DNA from: Pseudomonas sp. NBRC 111124
GTDB taxonomy: Bacteria > Pseudomonadota > Gammaproteobacteria > Pseudomonadales > Pseudomonadaceae
Assembly: GCF_001320245.1 (NCBI RefSeq)
Contig: NZ_BCBA01000055.1
Location: 62,001-126,000, forward strand
Direction of reading: 5' to 3'
Length of the DNA: 64,000 nt
Below the pieces are notes generated by a model. That model worked only from the letters and a program-made list of their open reading frames with translations, ran no database searches and was not told the origin of the DNA. Below are positions 42,001-51,094 of the stretch, in pieces. Position 1 is the stretch's first letter. The number at the start of each line of letters is the position of its first letter. The translations under genes were made by a program, and so were the position numbers.

Positions 42001-44403
42001 TCACGCCGATTCGTCAGCCGGCCGCGAACCTTCCTGCACCAGCACCATGCTCTGCGGTGAAGACAGGGCAATCCCCTCATCGCGTAAGCGGCCAAGAATG
42101 GTGAACAGCAAGTCGCTGCGGGTGCCCGACACCTGCCGCGGCCCCGCCACATAACCACTCACGCCAATGACCATACCCGCCGAGGTCAGGTCCTTGAAGG
42201 TCACCGAACAGGCCGGCGCATCAAGAATCGCTTCATGCTCGTGATAGGCCGCCAGCAGCAGCTCACGCACACGGTTTGCATCGGTTTCCAGCGGCAAGGT
42301 CAGGGTGATACCCACCACGCCCAGGGCATTGCCCATGGTCACGTTGCGCACGTTCTGCGAGATGAACTGCGAGTTGGGCACGATCACCGTGGAGCGGTCG
42401 GACATCTGAATCTCGGTGGCGCGCACGTTGATCCGGCGGATATCGCCCTCGACCCCGGCCAGGCTCACCCAGTCGCCCACTTTGACCGGGCGCTCGGTGA
42501 GCAGGATCAGGCCGGAGATGAAGTTCTGCACGATCTGCTGCAAGCCGAAACCGATACCGACCGACAGCGCACTGACCACCCAGGTCAGGCTGGTCAGGTT
42601 GATGCGCAGGGTCGACATCACCAGCATGGCCAGGAATATGAAGCCGAGGTAACCGACCAGGGTCACCAGCGAGGCCCGCATGCCCGCATCCATGTCGGTT
42701 TCCGGCAGCAATCGCTCGCTCAGCCAGCGCTTCACTACGCGGATGCCGAACAGGCCACCGAAGAACATCACCACCGCCAGCAGGATGTCCTGCGGCACGA
42801 TGTTCAGGTTGCCCAGCACCTTACCCCCGGTGCCATCCCAGTCGCCCAGGCTCAGCAGCAGCTCGCTGGGGCTGGTGCCCGAAGGCATCAAGGCCAGCAG
42901 CAAGGCCAGGAACAGCAGCACCGTGCGGCCAATACCGGCCAGTATGGTGCTCGCCTGCGCCTGGTGGCGTGGCGCCAGGCCCAGCGACGAGGCCAATGCC
43001 AGGCCACCGGGCTGGCGCGGCGACAACAGGGTTTCGCACAAGTCGCCGAGGAAGGTGGTCAGCAAGTAGGCGCAAGTGGCGACCAGGCTTACCCACAACA
43101 GCTTGGCCGTCAGGAAGTAAGCCAGGGTCAGGTAACCGGCCAGCAGCGCCAGCAGGATCAGCCCAAGCCACACCACCCCCACGAACGGAATCAACCCGGC
43201 CAGCCCCGTGGGCCGCTCCAGATCATGCTTGCGCAGGGTGCGGCGGTAACGCAGCAAGGCTGCCGTAAAGATCAGCGCCACCACCAGCGCGGTCAGGCCA
43301 TTGACCGCCACGGTCAGGGCCAGGCTGGCGCCGATCACGCTGTTGATGCGCTCCATGGTCACCATGACCATCAGCGCCAGGGCCAACAGTTTCGGGAACC
43401 AACCAAGCGCGGTGGCGACTTCGTCGTGGATAGGCGGCAGGCGCCAGGATGGCCGCTGCAGCATCAGCATGGCGCGGCCCAGCCCAGTAATGAAGGCGCT
43501 GAACACCACCAGGGCGAGGAAGTGGTTGGTCAGGCTGGCGATGTCCGAGCCCAGCTCAGCGCTGCTCTCCAGGCCCAAACGCAGCAACGATACGGAACCG
43601 ACGATGGTCCCCAGGGTAGCCAGACTCACACCCAAGGCCAAGGCACTGCGACGCAGGCGCCCTTCCGGCAACCAGCGGACCATGGCATCGGCCAGCAGGC
43701 GTTCGAGCAGCCTGCGCACCAGGGTCCACAACAAAATGGCCGCCACCAGGCTGGTGATGAACAACCAGCGGTGGTCTGCTCTGAAGGCACTGGCAACGGC
43801 GTCGGCCGTTTCGCTGCGCAGGTCGCGCAGGCGCGTCAGGTCGTCCTGGGTGGGGCGGATAATGCTCTGCCAGAAAGCCGGGCTCAACGGCGTGGCGGCC
43901 CGGCTGGTGATCTGCGAATTGAACTGGCTGCGGCGCAGGTTGACGATCTGAGTCGACAAGTCTCGCGCCGACTGGGCCAGCTTGGTGACCTGAGCAAGGT
44001 CCGCGACCAAGTCTTTTTTCTCGGCATCGAGCTGCTTGCGCTGCTCGGTCAGTGTGGCGGCCTCATCCGCTTGCACCGGCCCCAGCACCTTGAGCTTGTC
44101 GTCGAGCTTTTCCACATCGGCGGTGCGCTGAGCGGTCAGCGCGTCAGCCTGGCGCTGGACCTGCACAGCGGCAAGACGCAGCTGCGACAACAGGTCGTCG
44201 TTGGCATCGCTGCTGACGCCCTGGCGGATCTGGTTGAGCCGGTCGCTCAACTGCTCGAAGCTGGCATCTTCCTCCAGCACCGGGATCTCAGCCGCAGCCA
44301 GGTTGGCCAATGGCGTAGCGGGAGCTGACCAGGCTGGTGTGGCCAGGGCCAGCATCAGGGCCATCAATCCCAGATAAAAACGGGCAAGGCTTACACGCCT
44401 CAT
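42001..44403 (-). CDS. Large MscS-family mechanosensitive channel with DUF3772 domain
   Basis: The 800-residue protein has a signal peptide (LGLMALMLALATPAWSAP), a periplasmic coiled-coil DUF3772 region (about 30-200) and roughly 10-11 membrane helices. The MscS pore and beta domain follow near the C-terminus: VGIGFGLQQIVQNFISGLIL, then VGDWVSLAGVEGDIRRINVR and STVIVPNSQFISQNVR. It should open under membrane tension to release solutes in osmotic downshock, like MscK/MscM. The start at 44403 has GAGGA 8 bases upstream. Confidence 0.9.
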   Translation of the reverse strand: MRRVSLARFYLGLMALMLALATPAWSAPATPLANLAAAEIPVLEEDASFEQLSDRLNQIRQGVSSDANDDLLSQLRLAAVQVQRQADALTAQRTADVEKLDDKLKVLGPVQADEAATLTEQRKQLDAEKKDLVADLAQVTKLAQSARDLSTQIVNLRRSQFNSQITSRAATPLSPAFWQSIIRPTQDDLTRLRDLRSETADAVASAFRADHRWLFITSLVAAILLWTLVRRLLERLLADAMVRWLPEGRLRRSALALGVSLATLGTIVGSVSLLRLGLESSAELGSDIASLTNHFLALVVFSAFITGLGRAMLMLQRPSWRLPPIHDEVATALGWFPKLLALALMVMVTMERINSVIGASLALTVAVNGLTALVVALIFTAALLRYRRTLRKHDLERPTGLAGLIPFVGVVWLGLILLALLAGYLTLAYFLTAKLLWVSLVATCAYLLTTFLGDLCETLLSPRQPGGLALASSLGLAPRHQAQASTILAGIGRTVLLFLALLLALMPSGTSPSELLLSLGDWDGTGGKVLGNLNIVPQDILLAVVMFFGGLFGIRVVKRWLSERLLPETDMDAGMRASLVTLVGYLGFIFLAMLVMSTLRINLTSLTWVVSALSVGIGFGLQQIVQNFISGLILLTERPVKVGDWVSLAGVEGDIRRINVRATEIQMSDRSTVIVPNSQFISQNVRNVTMGNALGVVGITLTLPLETDANRVRELLLAAYHEHEAILDAPACSVTFKDLTSAGMVIGVSGYVAGPRQVSGTRSDLLFTILGRLRDEGIALSSPQSMVLVQEGSRPADESA

Positions 44404-44459
44404 CGAATGTTCCTCTTTACACATCGATCTGGCGGGCGATTCTACGCGGCTTCAGGCGA

Positions 44460-45512
44460 TCAGGAGAGTGCCGTTTCTCGCGCCAGCAGTTGCCGTTTGC
44501 GCTCCACCCCCCAACGATAGCCGCTGACGTCACCGTCCCGGCGCACTACCCGGTGGCAAGGGATGGCCACGGCAATGCGATTGGCCGCGCAGGCCATGGC
44601 CACGGCGCGCACCGCCTTCGGTGCGCCGATGCGCTCGGCAATCTCGGTATAGCTGACCCGGCTGCCCACCGGCACCTCGCGCAGGGCCTGCCAGACACGC
44701 TCCTGGAAGGCGGTGCCTTGCACATCCAGCGGCAGGTCCAGCCCCAATGCCGGCGCCTCGACAAAGCCGACAACTTCAGCAACCAGCCGCTCGTAGCCGG
44801 CATCGCCGCCGATCAGGCAGGCTTTAGGGAACTGATCCTGTAACTGCTCGAGCAGCACCTCGGGGTCATCACCCAGCAGGATCGCGCAGATGCCCTTCTC
44901 GCTCTGGGCCACCAGAATCGCACCCAGAAAGCACTGGCCGAGGGCGAAGTGAATGGTCGCCCCGGCGCCGCCGGCCCGATACTCGCGGGGGCGCATGCCC
45001 AGGCGCTGATCGGCGCTCTCGTAGAAGCGGCTGTTGGAGTTGTAGCCGGCGTCATAGATGGCATCGGTCACCGAGCTTTGCCCGTCGCCCAGCCGCTCGC
45101 GCAGGCGCCGGGCACGGAAGGCGCTGGCGTAGGCTTTGGGGGTGAGGCCAGTTTCGGCCTTGAACAGGCGGTGCAGGTGGAAGGGGCTGACGGCCAGTTG
45201 CTCGCCCAACTGGTCGAGGCTGGGTGGATTGTCATTACTTTCTAGCAGGCGACAGGCGCGGGCAATCAGATCAGAGCGGCGGCCTTCGCCTGATTTGGCC
45301 ATGCAGCGGCGACAGGCGCGGTAGCCTGCGGCTTCGGCGCTGACAGCGTCGTTGAAGAACGCGACGTTTTCGCGCTTTGCCATGCGTGATTTGCAGCCGG
45401 GGTGGCAGTAGACACCGGTGGTACGCACGGCGTAGACGAAGTGGCCGGCGGCTGAGGGGTCACGGGACTCGACGGCTTGCCAGCGCTGATTGTCTGTTGT
45501 GAAAGCACTCAT
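44460..45512 (-). CDS. ada: Ada methyltransferase/transcriptional activator
   Basis: The 350-residue protein takes methyl groups from DNA and activates the adaptive response. The N-terminal zinc domain has YCHPGCKSRMAKRENVAFF and ACRRCMAK (four cysteines, one methyl-accepting from phosphotriesters). An AraC helix-turn-helix (LAVSPFHLHRLFKAETGLTP) and the C-terminal O6-methylguanine transferase with IAVAIPCHRVVRRDGDVSGY follow. All active residues are present. An alkA-like glycosylase gene lies 113 bases downstream on the same strand, a sensible adaptive-response pair. Confidence 0.94.
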   Translation of the reverse strand: MSAFTTDNQRWQAVESRDPSAAGHFVYAVRTTGVYCHPGCKSRMAKRENVAFFNDAVSAEAAGYRACRRCMAKSGEGRRSDLIARACRLLESNDNPPSLDQLGEQLAVSPFHLHRLFKAETGLTPKAYASAFRARRLRERLGDGQSSVTDAIYDAGYNSNSRFYESADQRLGMRPREYRAGGAGATIHFALGQCFLGAILVAQSEKGICAILLGDDPEVLLEQLQDQFPKACLIGGDAGYERLVAEVVGFVEAPALGLDLPLDVQGTAFQERVWQALREVPVGSRVSYTEIAERIGAPKAVRAVAMACAANRIAVAIPCHRVVRRDGDVSGYRWGVERKRQLLARETALS

Positions 45513-45547
45513 TGCGCATTACCCCGGCTATCTGTTTCGCCTGTTCC

Positions 45548-45578
45548 GGCCCCTTCGCGGGTAAACCCGCTCCTACAA
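45548..45578. repeat. REP element between ada and alkA-like gene
   Basis: GGCCCCTTCGCGGGTAAACC, continuing CGCTCCTACA, is a REP unit. A truncated second unit (ACCCGCGAATAGGCC, ending at 45605) follows in opposite sense. Confidence 0.65.
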
Positions 45579-45625
45579 CGCCCATGCAGCACCCGCGAAT
45601 AGGCCAGCAAAGCCAATGCAAAAAC

Positions 45626-46252
45626 TCAGGCCCGCCACAAGTACCAGGCAGCTACTGTCCGGTAAGGGCTCCAGCCACCACCGAGCGAGCGAATCTGCGC
45701 CGGGGTCGGTGCCTTTTCCAGTCCCTTGAGCCGCCGATACCCCTCGCGCACGCCAAAATCGTCCACTGGCAGGATATCCGAGCGCTCCAGGCTGTAGATC
45801 AACAGCATCTCCACCGTCCAGCGCCCGACGCCTCGCAAAGCAATCAGCCGTTGGATCAAGGCATCGTCCGATAAGCCCAACGCCTCTTCACGATTGGGCA
45901 CCACGCCCTCCAGGCTGGCCTGGGCGATTCCCTGAATGGTCGCCAGCTTGCTCGCCGAAAAGCCGCATCCGCGCATCGCTTCGGGGCTGACCGCCAACAG
46001 TTGTGCTGGCGTCGGAAACGCCTGCCCGGGGAACAGCGCCAGCAACCTCCCGAGGATCGCCTCGGCCGCCCGGGCATGCAACTGCTGATAGGCAATCGCC
46101 CGCACCAGCGCTTCATAGGGTTCACGCCCTGGCGTTGCCTGATGCAGACAAGGCCCGGTCACCTCGATATGCCGGGCCCAGTCCGGGTCCAGCGCAGCCA
46201 GGTATTCACTGGCTGCACGGTAGGCGTCGGGCGAAAGGTCGGCGAGGATCAT
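45626..46252 (-). CDS. DNA-3-methyladenine glycosylase, AlkA-type
   Basis: The 208-residue enzyme excises alkylated purines. The helix-hairpin-helix is LRGVGRWTVEMLLIYSLE, and the catalytic aspartate is in DILPVDDFGVREGYRRL. It lacks the N-terminal TBP-like domain of E. coli AlkA, so it is the compact form close to AlkA2/MAG-type enzymes. The start at 46252 follows AGGAA; a longer TTG start is possible but less likely. It follows ada on the same strand, separated by REP sequences. Confidence 0.88.
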   Translation of the reverse strand: MILADLSPDAYRAASEYLAALDPDWARHIEVTGPCLHQATPGREPYEALVRAIAYQQLHARAAEAILGRLLALFPGQAFPTPAQLLAVSPEAMRGCGFSASKLATIQGIAQASLEGVVPNREEALGLSDDALIQRLIALRGVGRWTVEMLLIYSLERSDILPVDDFGVREGYRRLKGLEKAPTPAQIRSLGGGWSPYRTVAAWYLWRA

Positions 46253-46335
46253 CGGTAGTTCCTGAGCGGTCAAGGCAGATCCAGCTTAGCCCAGCCGCTG
46301 ACCGGGAAAACGCCGGATCTTGCGCCGCCAATTCC

Positions 46336-47496
46336 TCAGTCAGCAACGGCTCGCAACTTCCCTACCCGGCGGTAGGATTGCCGGGCAAAGCACACGAACA
46401 GCCCGGCCATCAGCGCCAGTGCCATCGGCAGGCCATGCGGCGCCACATCCATCGCCGCCCCGCTCACCAGCGGCCCTACCAGGCTGCCGACGCCCCACAG
46501 CAGCCCCACGCTGGCATTTGCGGTAACCAGGTCCTGCCCCTTGAAGCGCTGACCGATCAGTACCAGCGCCAGGGTGTAGATACCGCCTGCCACCGCGCCC
46601 AGCAGCACCAGCATCGGCCATAGCAGCCAGGTCACCTCCAGCAGCCATGGCAGGGCGATGCCGATGGCCATCGCCACCAGCCCGCACACCAAGTGCAGGC
46701 CGGTGCGCTCGACGCGGTCGGCCAGCCAGCCCAGGGGCAACTGGAACACCATGTCGCCGGCAAACACCACGGTCACCATCAGTGCCGCCACGGCCACGGC
46801 AAAACCATGGCTGCTGGCGTACACCGGCAGCAGCGACAGCACCACGGCATCGAAGAACGAGAAGAACAGCACCGCCACGCACAGCGCTGGCGCCACACGG
46901 AAGAAGCCCGCAAGGCCGAAGCTTTTTTCACCCTCGTCGCCGTGCTCGACATGGTCGTTGGGCACGGTCAGCAGGATGCACAGCAGGGCCAAGGCATAGG
47001 CGATGGTGACCACGCCGATGATCCACGGGCTGTCTGCGCCAATCAGCGCGATCAGTGCCGGGCCAAGCACCTGGAAGCCGGTGAAGCTGGTGGCGTACAG
47101 GGCCATGATCTTGCCGCGGTTGTGGTCCGGGCACAGCTCGTTGACCCAGGACTCGCCAAGGATGATCGCGATGCCCATGCCGATGCCCAAGCCCAGGCGT
47201 AGCACCGCCAGCAGCCACAGCGAATCGAACGCCGAATCGAGCAAGGCGATGCTCACGGTGCACAGGCTGAAGCACAGCAGGTAGATGGTGCGGCGGGTCA
47301 GGTGACGGCAGCAGGCGTCGACCATGAACGCCGAGAGCATCATGCCCGCAGCGGGGATGGCCGAGATGACGCCGATTTCCAGTGTTCCCGCACCGGCCTC
47401 GTGCAAGCGCAACGACACCAGCGGCAGGCTGGCCCCCAGGCTGAAGCCCACTACCGAGACGGCGAACAGAAGGCCCGCCAGCAAACGCATGTTCAT
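46336..47496 (-). CDS. MFS transporter
   Basis: The 386-residue protein has 12 predicted helices. The loop between helices 2 and 3 and the segment ELCPDHNRGKIMALYATSFT fit the YcaD/sugar-efflux-like MFS group; the substrate is unknown. The ATG at 47496 has GGAG 6 bases upstream. The frame is open further upstream, but that stretch overlaps a separate small ORF (47586-47678) in another frame and is unlikely to be part of this protein. The roughly 90-base leader after the small ORF may be regulatory. Confidence 0.82.
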   Translation of the reverse strand: MNMRLLAGLLFAVSVVGFSLGASLPLVSLRLHEAGAGTLEIGVISAIPAAGMMLSAFMVDACCRHLTRRTIYLLCFSLCTVSIALLDSAFDSLWLLAVLRLGLGIGMGIAIILGESWVNELCPDHNRGKIMALYATSFTGFQVLGPALIALIGADSPWIIGVVTIAYALALLCILLTVPNDHVEHGDEGEKSFGLAGFFRVAPALCVAVLFFSFFDAVVLSLLPVYASSHGFAVAVAALMVTVVFAGDMVFQLPLGWLADRVERTGLHLVCGLVAMAIGIALPWLLEVTWLLWPMLVLLGAVAGGIYTLALVLIGQRFKGQDLVTANASVGLLWGVGSLVGPLVSGAAMDVAPHGLPMALALMAGLFVCFARQSYRRVGKLRAVAD

Positions 47497-47585
47497 GTAC
47501 CACTCCAGGCAAAACTGAAAAAGACGCGCAGATACAGGCGCCCGCACGCACACCGGGAAGGCGGGCGACGCAAAGGCGCGAGGTG

Positions 47586-47678
47586 TCAGTTCAGGGCTTG
47601 GTGTGGCGAAAAGGTGAAGGCGAACAGCACGCTGCGGCGACGCTTGAGCACCGTATCGCTCGGCCACGCACGACGCAT
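47586..47678 (-). CDS. Possible 30-residue leader peptide or small protein before the MFS gene
   Basis: A short open frame from ATG at 47678 to TGA at 47586-47588 encodes a basic peptide with MRRAWPSDTVLKRRRSVL followed by FAFTFSPHQALN. Its codons (AAG CGT CGC CGC AGC GTG CTG TTC GCC) are those of well-expressed pseudomonad genes. That is why I list it although the ribosome site is weak (CAGG 2 bases before ATG). It ends 89 bases before the MFS start on the same strand. It could be a leader peptide that senses translation, or a free small protein; it could also be chance. Confidence 0.45.
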   Translation of the reverse strand: MRRAWPSDTVLKRRRSVLFAFTFSPHQALN

Positions 47679-47820
47679 GGCCTGAAGAGCAGGCTGGCGG
47701 GCGTGTGGGAGGGATTGGCTACGGCGCATTGCTGTGGTTACTACGCAGGTGTCGAAAAGAGAGGCGGCACTCTAGGCCAAGCCTGACCAAGTCGTCAATT
47801 ACCGCTGGGGCCTCTGCCAG

Positions 47821-47895
47821 GCCCATTCGCGGGACAACGCCGCTCCTACAGAAGCTCGCGGTCCCCTGTAGGAGCGGGCTTGTCCCGCGAATGGG
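47821..47895. repeat. Inverted REP pair
   Basis: REP units at 47821-47850 and 47867-47895 are inverted copies of the CCCATTCGCGGGACAA/TTGTCCCGCGAATGGG type. They lie in the 422-base gap between two leftward MFS genes. Apart from them and the small ORF at 47586-47678 I see nothing else in this gap. Confidence 0.8.
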
Positions 47896-47918
47896 CTGCA
47901 GAGCAGCCCCCAGCGATA

Positions 47919-49130
47919 TCAGCGCTTACCGGTATTTGGCAGAAACACCGCCAACAAGCCGAACAATGGCAGGAACGAACACAACCCGTAGACGTACTCG
48001 ATCCCGCGCAAATCAGCCAGGTACCCCAGCAACGCCGCACCAATCCCGCCAAAGCCAAACATCAGTCCGAAGAAGATACCGGCAATCATGCCCACGCTGC
48101 CCGGCACCAGCTCCTGTGCATATACGACGATCGCGGAAAACGCCGAGGCCAGAATGAAGCCGATCACCACGCTGAGCACGGTGGTCCAGAACAGGTCGGC
48201 ATAAGGCAACGCGAGGGTGAACGGCGCCACGCCAAGGATCGAGAACCAGATCACCGCCTTGCGCCCGATACGGTCACCGATCGGCCCGCCGAAGAAGGTA
48301 CCCGCCGCCACTGCACCGAGGAACAGGAACAGGTGCAGCTGTGAGCTGGCCACCGACAGGTCGAACTTCTCGATCAGGTAGAAGGTGAAGTAGCTGGTAA
48401 AGCTGGCCATGTAGAAGTACTTGGAGAATACCAGCAGCCCAAGCACGATCAGCGCGGTGATCACCCGCCCACGCGAGATGCCATGGGTAGCCTCCACCGC
48501 TTTGCGCGCCTTGGCCTGGTTCAGGTGCTCCTTGTACCAGCGGCGCAGCATCAGGGTCACGGCAAAGAAGAACAGCGCCGCCACGCCGAACCAGGCCACG
48601 TGAGTCTGGCCGAACGGAATGACGATGGCCGCCGCCAGCAACGGACCGAAGGCCGAACCGGTGTTGCCGCCTACCTGGAAGGTCGACTGCGCCAGGCCGA
48701 AACGGCCACCCGAGGCCAGCCGCGCGATACGCGAGGTCTCCGGGTGGAAGGTCGACGAACCGATGCCGACCAGCGCCGAGGCCAGCAGGATCATCGGGAA
48801 GCTGCCGACGAACGCCAGCATCACGATCCCCACCAGGGTGCACAGGGTGCCCAGCGGCAACAGGTTAGGCGTCGGTTTGCGGTCGGTGAAGAAGCCGACC
48901 CACGGTTGCAGCAGCGAGGCGGTGATCTGGAAGGTCAGGGTAATCATGCCGATCTGGGCGAAACTCAGGTCGTAATTGGCCTTGAGCATCGGGTAGATCG
49001 CCGGCAGCACCGACTGGATAAGGTCGTTGATCAGGTGCGCCAGGGCGCAGAAGGCGATGATGCGCATCACCAGCGGATTGGCTGGGTTCGCCGATTGAGT
49101 GCTGGCGGTGGGGGTGCTGCTGATGGCCAT
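47919..49130 (-). CDS. fsr: Fosmidomycin-resistance-type MFS exporter
   Basis: The 403-residue protein has 12 helices and the MFS motif GFFTDRKPTPNLLPLGTLCT after helix 2. SALVGIGSSTFHPETSRIAR and LAQSTFQVGGNTGSAFGPLL are strong signatures of the Fsr family. E. coli Fsr exports fosmidomycin; the natural substrate is unknown. The start MAISSTPTASTQSAN at 49130 was taken because the helices begin soon after, and a longer frame has no better ribosome site. It is divergent from the fecR-like gene. Confidence 0.85.
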   Translation of the reverse strand: MAISSTPTASTQSANPANPLVMRIIAFCALAHLINDLIQSVLPAIYPMLKANYDLSFAQIGMITLTFQITASLLQPWVGFFTDRKPTPNLLPLGTLCTLVGIVMLAFVGSFPMILLASALVGIGSSTFHPETSRIARLASGGRFGLAQSTFQVGGNTGSAFGPLLAAAIVIPFGQTHVAWFGVAALFFFAVTLMLRRWYKEHLNQAKARKAVEATHGISRGRVITALIVLGLLVFSKYFYMASFTSYFTFYLIEKFDLSVASSQLHLFLFLGAVAAGTFFGGPIGDRIGRKAVIWFSILGVAPFTLALPYADLFWTTVLSVVIGFILASAFSAIVVYAQELVPGSVGMIAGIFFGLMFGFGGIGAALLGYLADLRGIEYVYGLCSFLPLFGLLAVFLPNTGKR

Positions 49131-49223
49131 GGGCTTGAATTCCGTCCGCAGGTTTGGGATCCGATTATCAGGATACAAATAGATACATAGCTACCTTTTT
49201 TATTTCGTGACCGCTGCGTACTT

Positions 49224-49242
49224 GTAAATGGTTCTCAATATA
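49224..49242. promoter_or_regulatory. Possible Fur box upstream of the orphan fecR-like gene
   Basis: GTAAATGGTTCTCAATATA matches about 12 of 19 positions of the Fur consensus and lies 71 bases before the fecR start, in the region shared with the divergent fsr. FecR genes are commonly iron-regulated, which supports the reading. Confidence 0.4.
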
Positions 49243-49312
49243 TTTAGCATCCTCTGCCTACCTTCCCCTGTAATCGTTGGGCAAAACAGCCCTCACGCGA
49301 GCACACCGACCC

Positions 49313-50245
49313 ATGAGCCCGATGCCCGCTACGCAGATTCAGGCCGACCCTCAGCAAGAAGCGCTGGAGTGGTTTTCCCGCCTGCGCCAGCCCGGCTGCG
49401 ATGAAGGCGACCGCCAGGCCTTCGGCCGCTGGTGCCAGGAGCCGCTCAACGCGCACGCCTATGCCGAACTTGAAGCGTGCTGGCAGCAGCTTCAGGTACC
49501 CCCTGCCCGGCTTCGACCGCATTTGCTCAAGGTCCGCCGCAGCTACCTGGGCAAGCTACTTGCGGCGCTGTTCCTGCTGCTGCTCAGCGCTGCTGCCTAT
49601 CTTTACTGGCCGTTGATTCAACGCCTGACCAGCGAACTGGCCACTGATGTGGGTGAACGTCGCAGCGTGCGCCTGGCCGACGGTTCGACATTGAACCTGG
49701 ACAGCGCCAGCGCAATGAACGTCGACCTGCGCGGGCGCACACGCCAATTGCACCTGGTACAAGGCCAGGTGTACCTGGAAGTGGTACTCGATGGCCGGGC
49801 CATGGAGATACAGGTCGACGATGCCCGTATCCAGGTGTACGGCACCCGCCTGATGGTGGCGCGCCATGCCGATCATGACGAATTGGTGGTGCTCAATGGC
49901 AAGGCCATGGTCATCCAGGGCGGCGACCAGCGCATGGTGTCCGCAGGCGAGCGGGTGACCTTCACCCAGAGGCGGATCGACATGGTACAGAAAGCCGACA
50001 TAAAAACGGCGGATGCCTGGCGCTCCGGCCAGTTACACGCCAGCGAGATGCCCCTGGGGCAACTCATCGAGCGCCTGGCCAACTATCAAGGCCGGCGGGT
50101 CTGGCTGATGGATGAACAAACCGCCTATCGACGCGTGAGCGGCGACTTCAACCTCGACCGCCCGGGCGAAACCCTGGAGGCACTGGCTGCCGAGCAGCAT
50201 TTGCAGGTGTACGGCGTACTCGGCCAGTGGCTGCTCATTCGCTAG
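49313..50245 (+). CDS. FecR-family anti-sigma/transmembrane sensor, orphan
   Basis: The 310-residue protein has the FecR plan. An N-terminal DUF4880 segment (EALEWFSRLRQPGCDEGDRQ) is followed by one membrane helix (LGKLLAALFLLLLSAAAYLY, about 85-105), the FecR domain (GERRSVRLADGSTLNLDSAS) and a C-terminal secretin/TonB-like DUF4974 (about 245-310). FecR proteins couple a TonB-dependent receptor to an ECF sigma factor. Neither a fecI-like gene nor a receptor gene is adjacent: fsr lies on one side and tRNA-Met on the other. Its partner must be elsewhere. Confidence 0.88.
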   Translation: MSPMPATQIQADPQQEALEWFSRLRQPGCDEGDRQAFGRWCQEPLNAHAYAELEACWQQLQVPPARLRPHLLKVRRSYLGKLLAALFLLLLSAAAYLYWPLIQRLTSELATDVGERRSVRLADGSTLNLDSASAMNVDLRGRTRQLHLVQGQVYLEVVLDGRAMEIQVDDARIQVYGTRLMVARHADHDELVVLNGKAMVIQGGDQRMVSAGERVTFTQRRIDMVQKADIKTADAWRSGQLHASEMPLGQLIERLANYQGRRVWLMDEQTAYRRVSGDFNLDRPGETLEALAAEQHLQVYGVLGQWLLIR

Positions 50246-50301
50246 CACCAGGCCCGGCCGCTAAGTTTTTGAAAGGCGTGCAATTTTTTTTGAAATGAGT
50301 G

Positions 50302-50330
50302 TTGACACCGGTCCATCACAAGGGAATAAT
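50302..50330 (+). promoter_or_regulatory. Promoter of tRNA-Met
   Basis: TTGACA (50302-50307), 17 bases, then AATAAT (50325-50330) and the GC-rich discriminator GCGCCCC lie 10 bases before the tRNA. This is a stable-RNA type promoter. Confidence 0.8.
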
Positions 50331-50340
50331 GCGCCCCATC

Positions 50341-50417
50341 GGCTACATAGCTCAGTTGGTTAGAGCATAGCATTCATAATGCTGGGGTCCGGGGTTCAAG
50401 TCCCTGTGTAGCCACCA
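50341..50417 (+). tRNA. tRNA-Met (CAT), elongator type
   Basis: The 77-base gene has acceptor arms GGCTACA and TGTAGCC, anticodon CAT in ATTCATAAT, T-arm GGTTCAAGTCC and encoded CCA. It is similar to E. coli elongator tRNA-Met throughout and lacks the mismatched first pair of the initiator. A lysidine tRNA-Ile2 also has CAT, but its body sequence differs. Confidence 0.93.
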
Positions 50418-50426
50418 AACAAGTCA

Positions 50427-50456
50427 AAGGGCTTACCGCAAGGTAGGCCCTTTTTC
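50427..50456 (+). terminator. Rho-independent terminator after tRNA-Met
   Basis: AAGGGCTTACC and GGTAGGCCCTT pair around a GCAA loop and run into TTTTTC. Confidence 0.85.
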
Positions 50457-50482
50457 TTTGCCTGCAGAAAAGCCCCGCCCTA

Positions 50483-51094
50483 TCAACGCACCCCGGCAAC
50501 CGCCACGGCCAGCCCCAGGCCCATCAGCGCGACACCGATCACCCGATCGACCAGCCGCTGCCTTGCAATCATCAGCGCACGCAACCCCGCACGGGAAAAG
50601 AACAACGCCACCAGGCTGAACCAGGCCCAGTGAGCGAACGACATGAAAGCCCCGTAGGCGAAGTCCACTGCCATCGAGCTGCCCAGCTGCACCACCTGGG
50701 TGTAGGCACTGACGACGAAGAGCATGGTCTTGGGGTTGAGCGCATTGGTCACGAAACCTATGCGCAACGCAGCCAGCACACCGGATTGTGCCACCTCCCC
50801 TTCCAGGCTGATCCGAGCGGTGTTGGTCAGTGACTGGTAACCCAGGTAGATCAGGTAGCCCGCACCGAGCACCTTCATGGCCAGAAATAGCGCCGGGCTC
50901 TGGCTGATGACCACCGCGATCCCCAACACCGTGTACAGCACATGCACCTGCACACCCAGGGCAATCCCCACCGCTGCCGCCAATCCAGCCCTGCGCCCCC
51001 GCGCATAACTGCTGCGAGTGACCAGAGCGAAGTCGGCCCCGGGGCTGACGACGGCCAGCAGGGTGAACAGGGCAACGGCGATGAGTTCGGTCAC
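50483..51094 (-). CDS. LysE/RhtB-family exporter
   Basis: The 203-residue membrane protein has six helices. The N-terminal VALFTLLAVVSPGADFALVT contains the SPGAD motif of LysE/RhtB translocators, and GAGYLIYLGYQSL is also typical. Such proteins export amino acids or related metabolites. The divergent LysR-type regulator gene starts 158 bases away and probably controls it in response to the exported compound. Confidence 0.9.
   Translation of the reverse strand: MTELIAVALFTLLAVVSPGADFALVTRSSYARGRRAGLAAAVGIALGVQVHVLYTVLGIAVVISQSPALFLAMKVLGAGYLIYLGYQSLTNTARISLEGEVAQSGVLAALRIGFVTNALNPKTMLFVVSAYTQVVQLGSSMAVDFAYGAFMSFAHWAWFSLVALFFSRAGLRALMIARQRLVDRVIGVALMGLGLAVAVAGVR

Noticed and set aside
47497..47667. 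N-terminal extension of the MFS protein beyond 47496
   Set aside because: The added residues are not hydrophobic or MFS-like and overlap the better-coded small ORF in another frame, and a good ribosome site precedes 47496.
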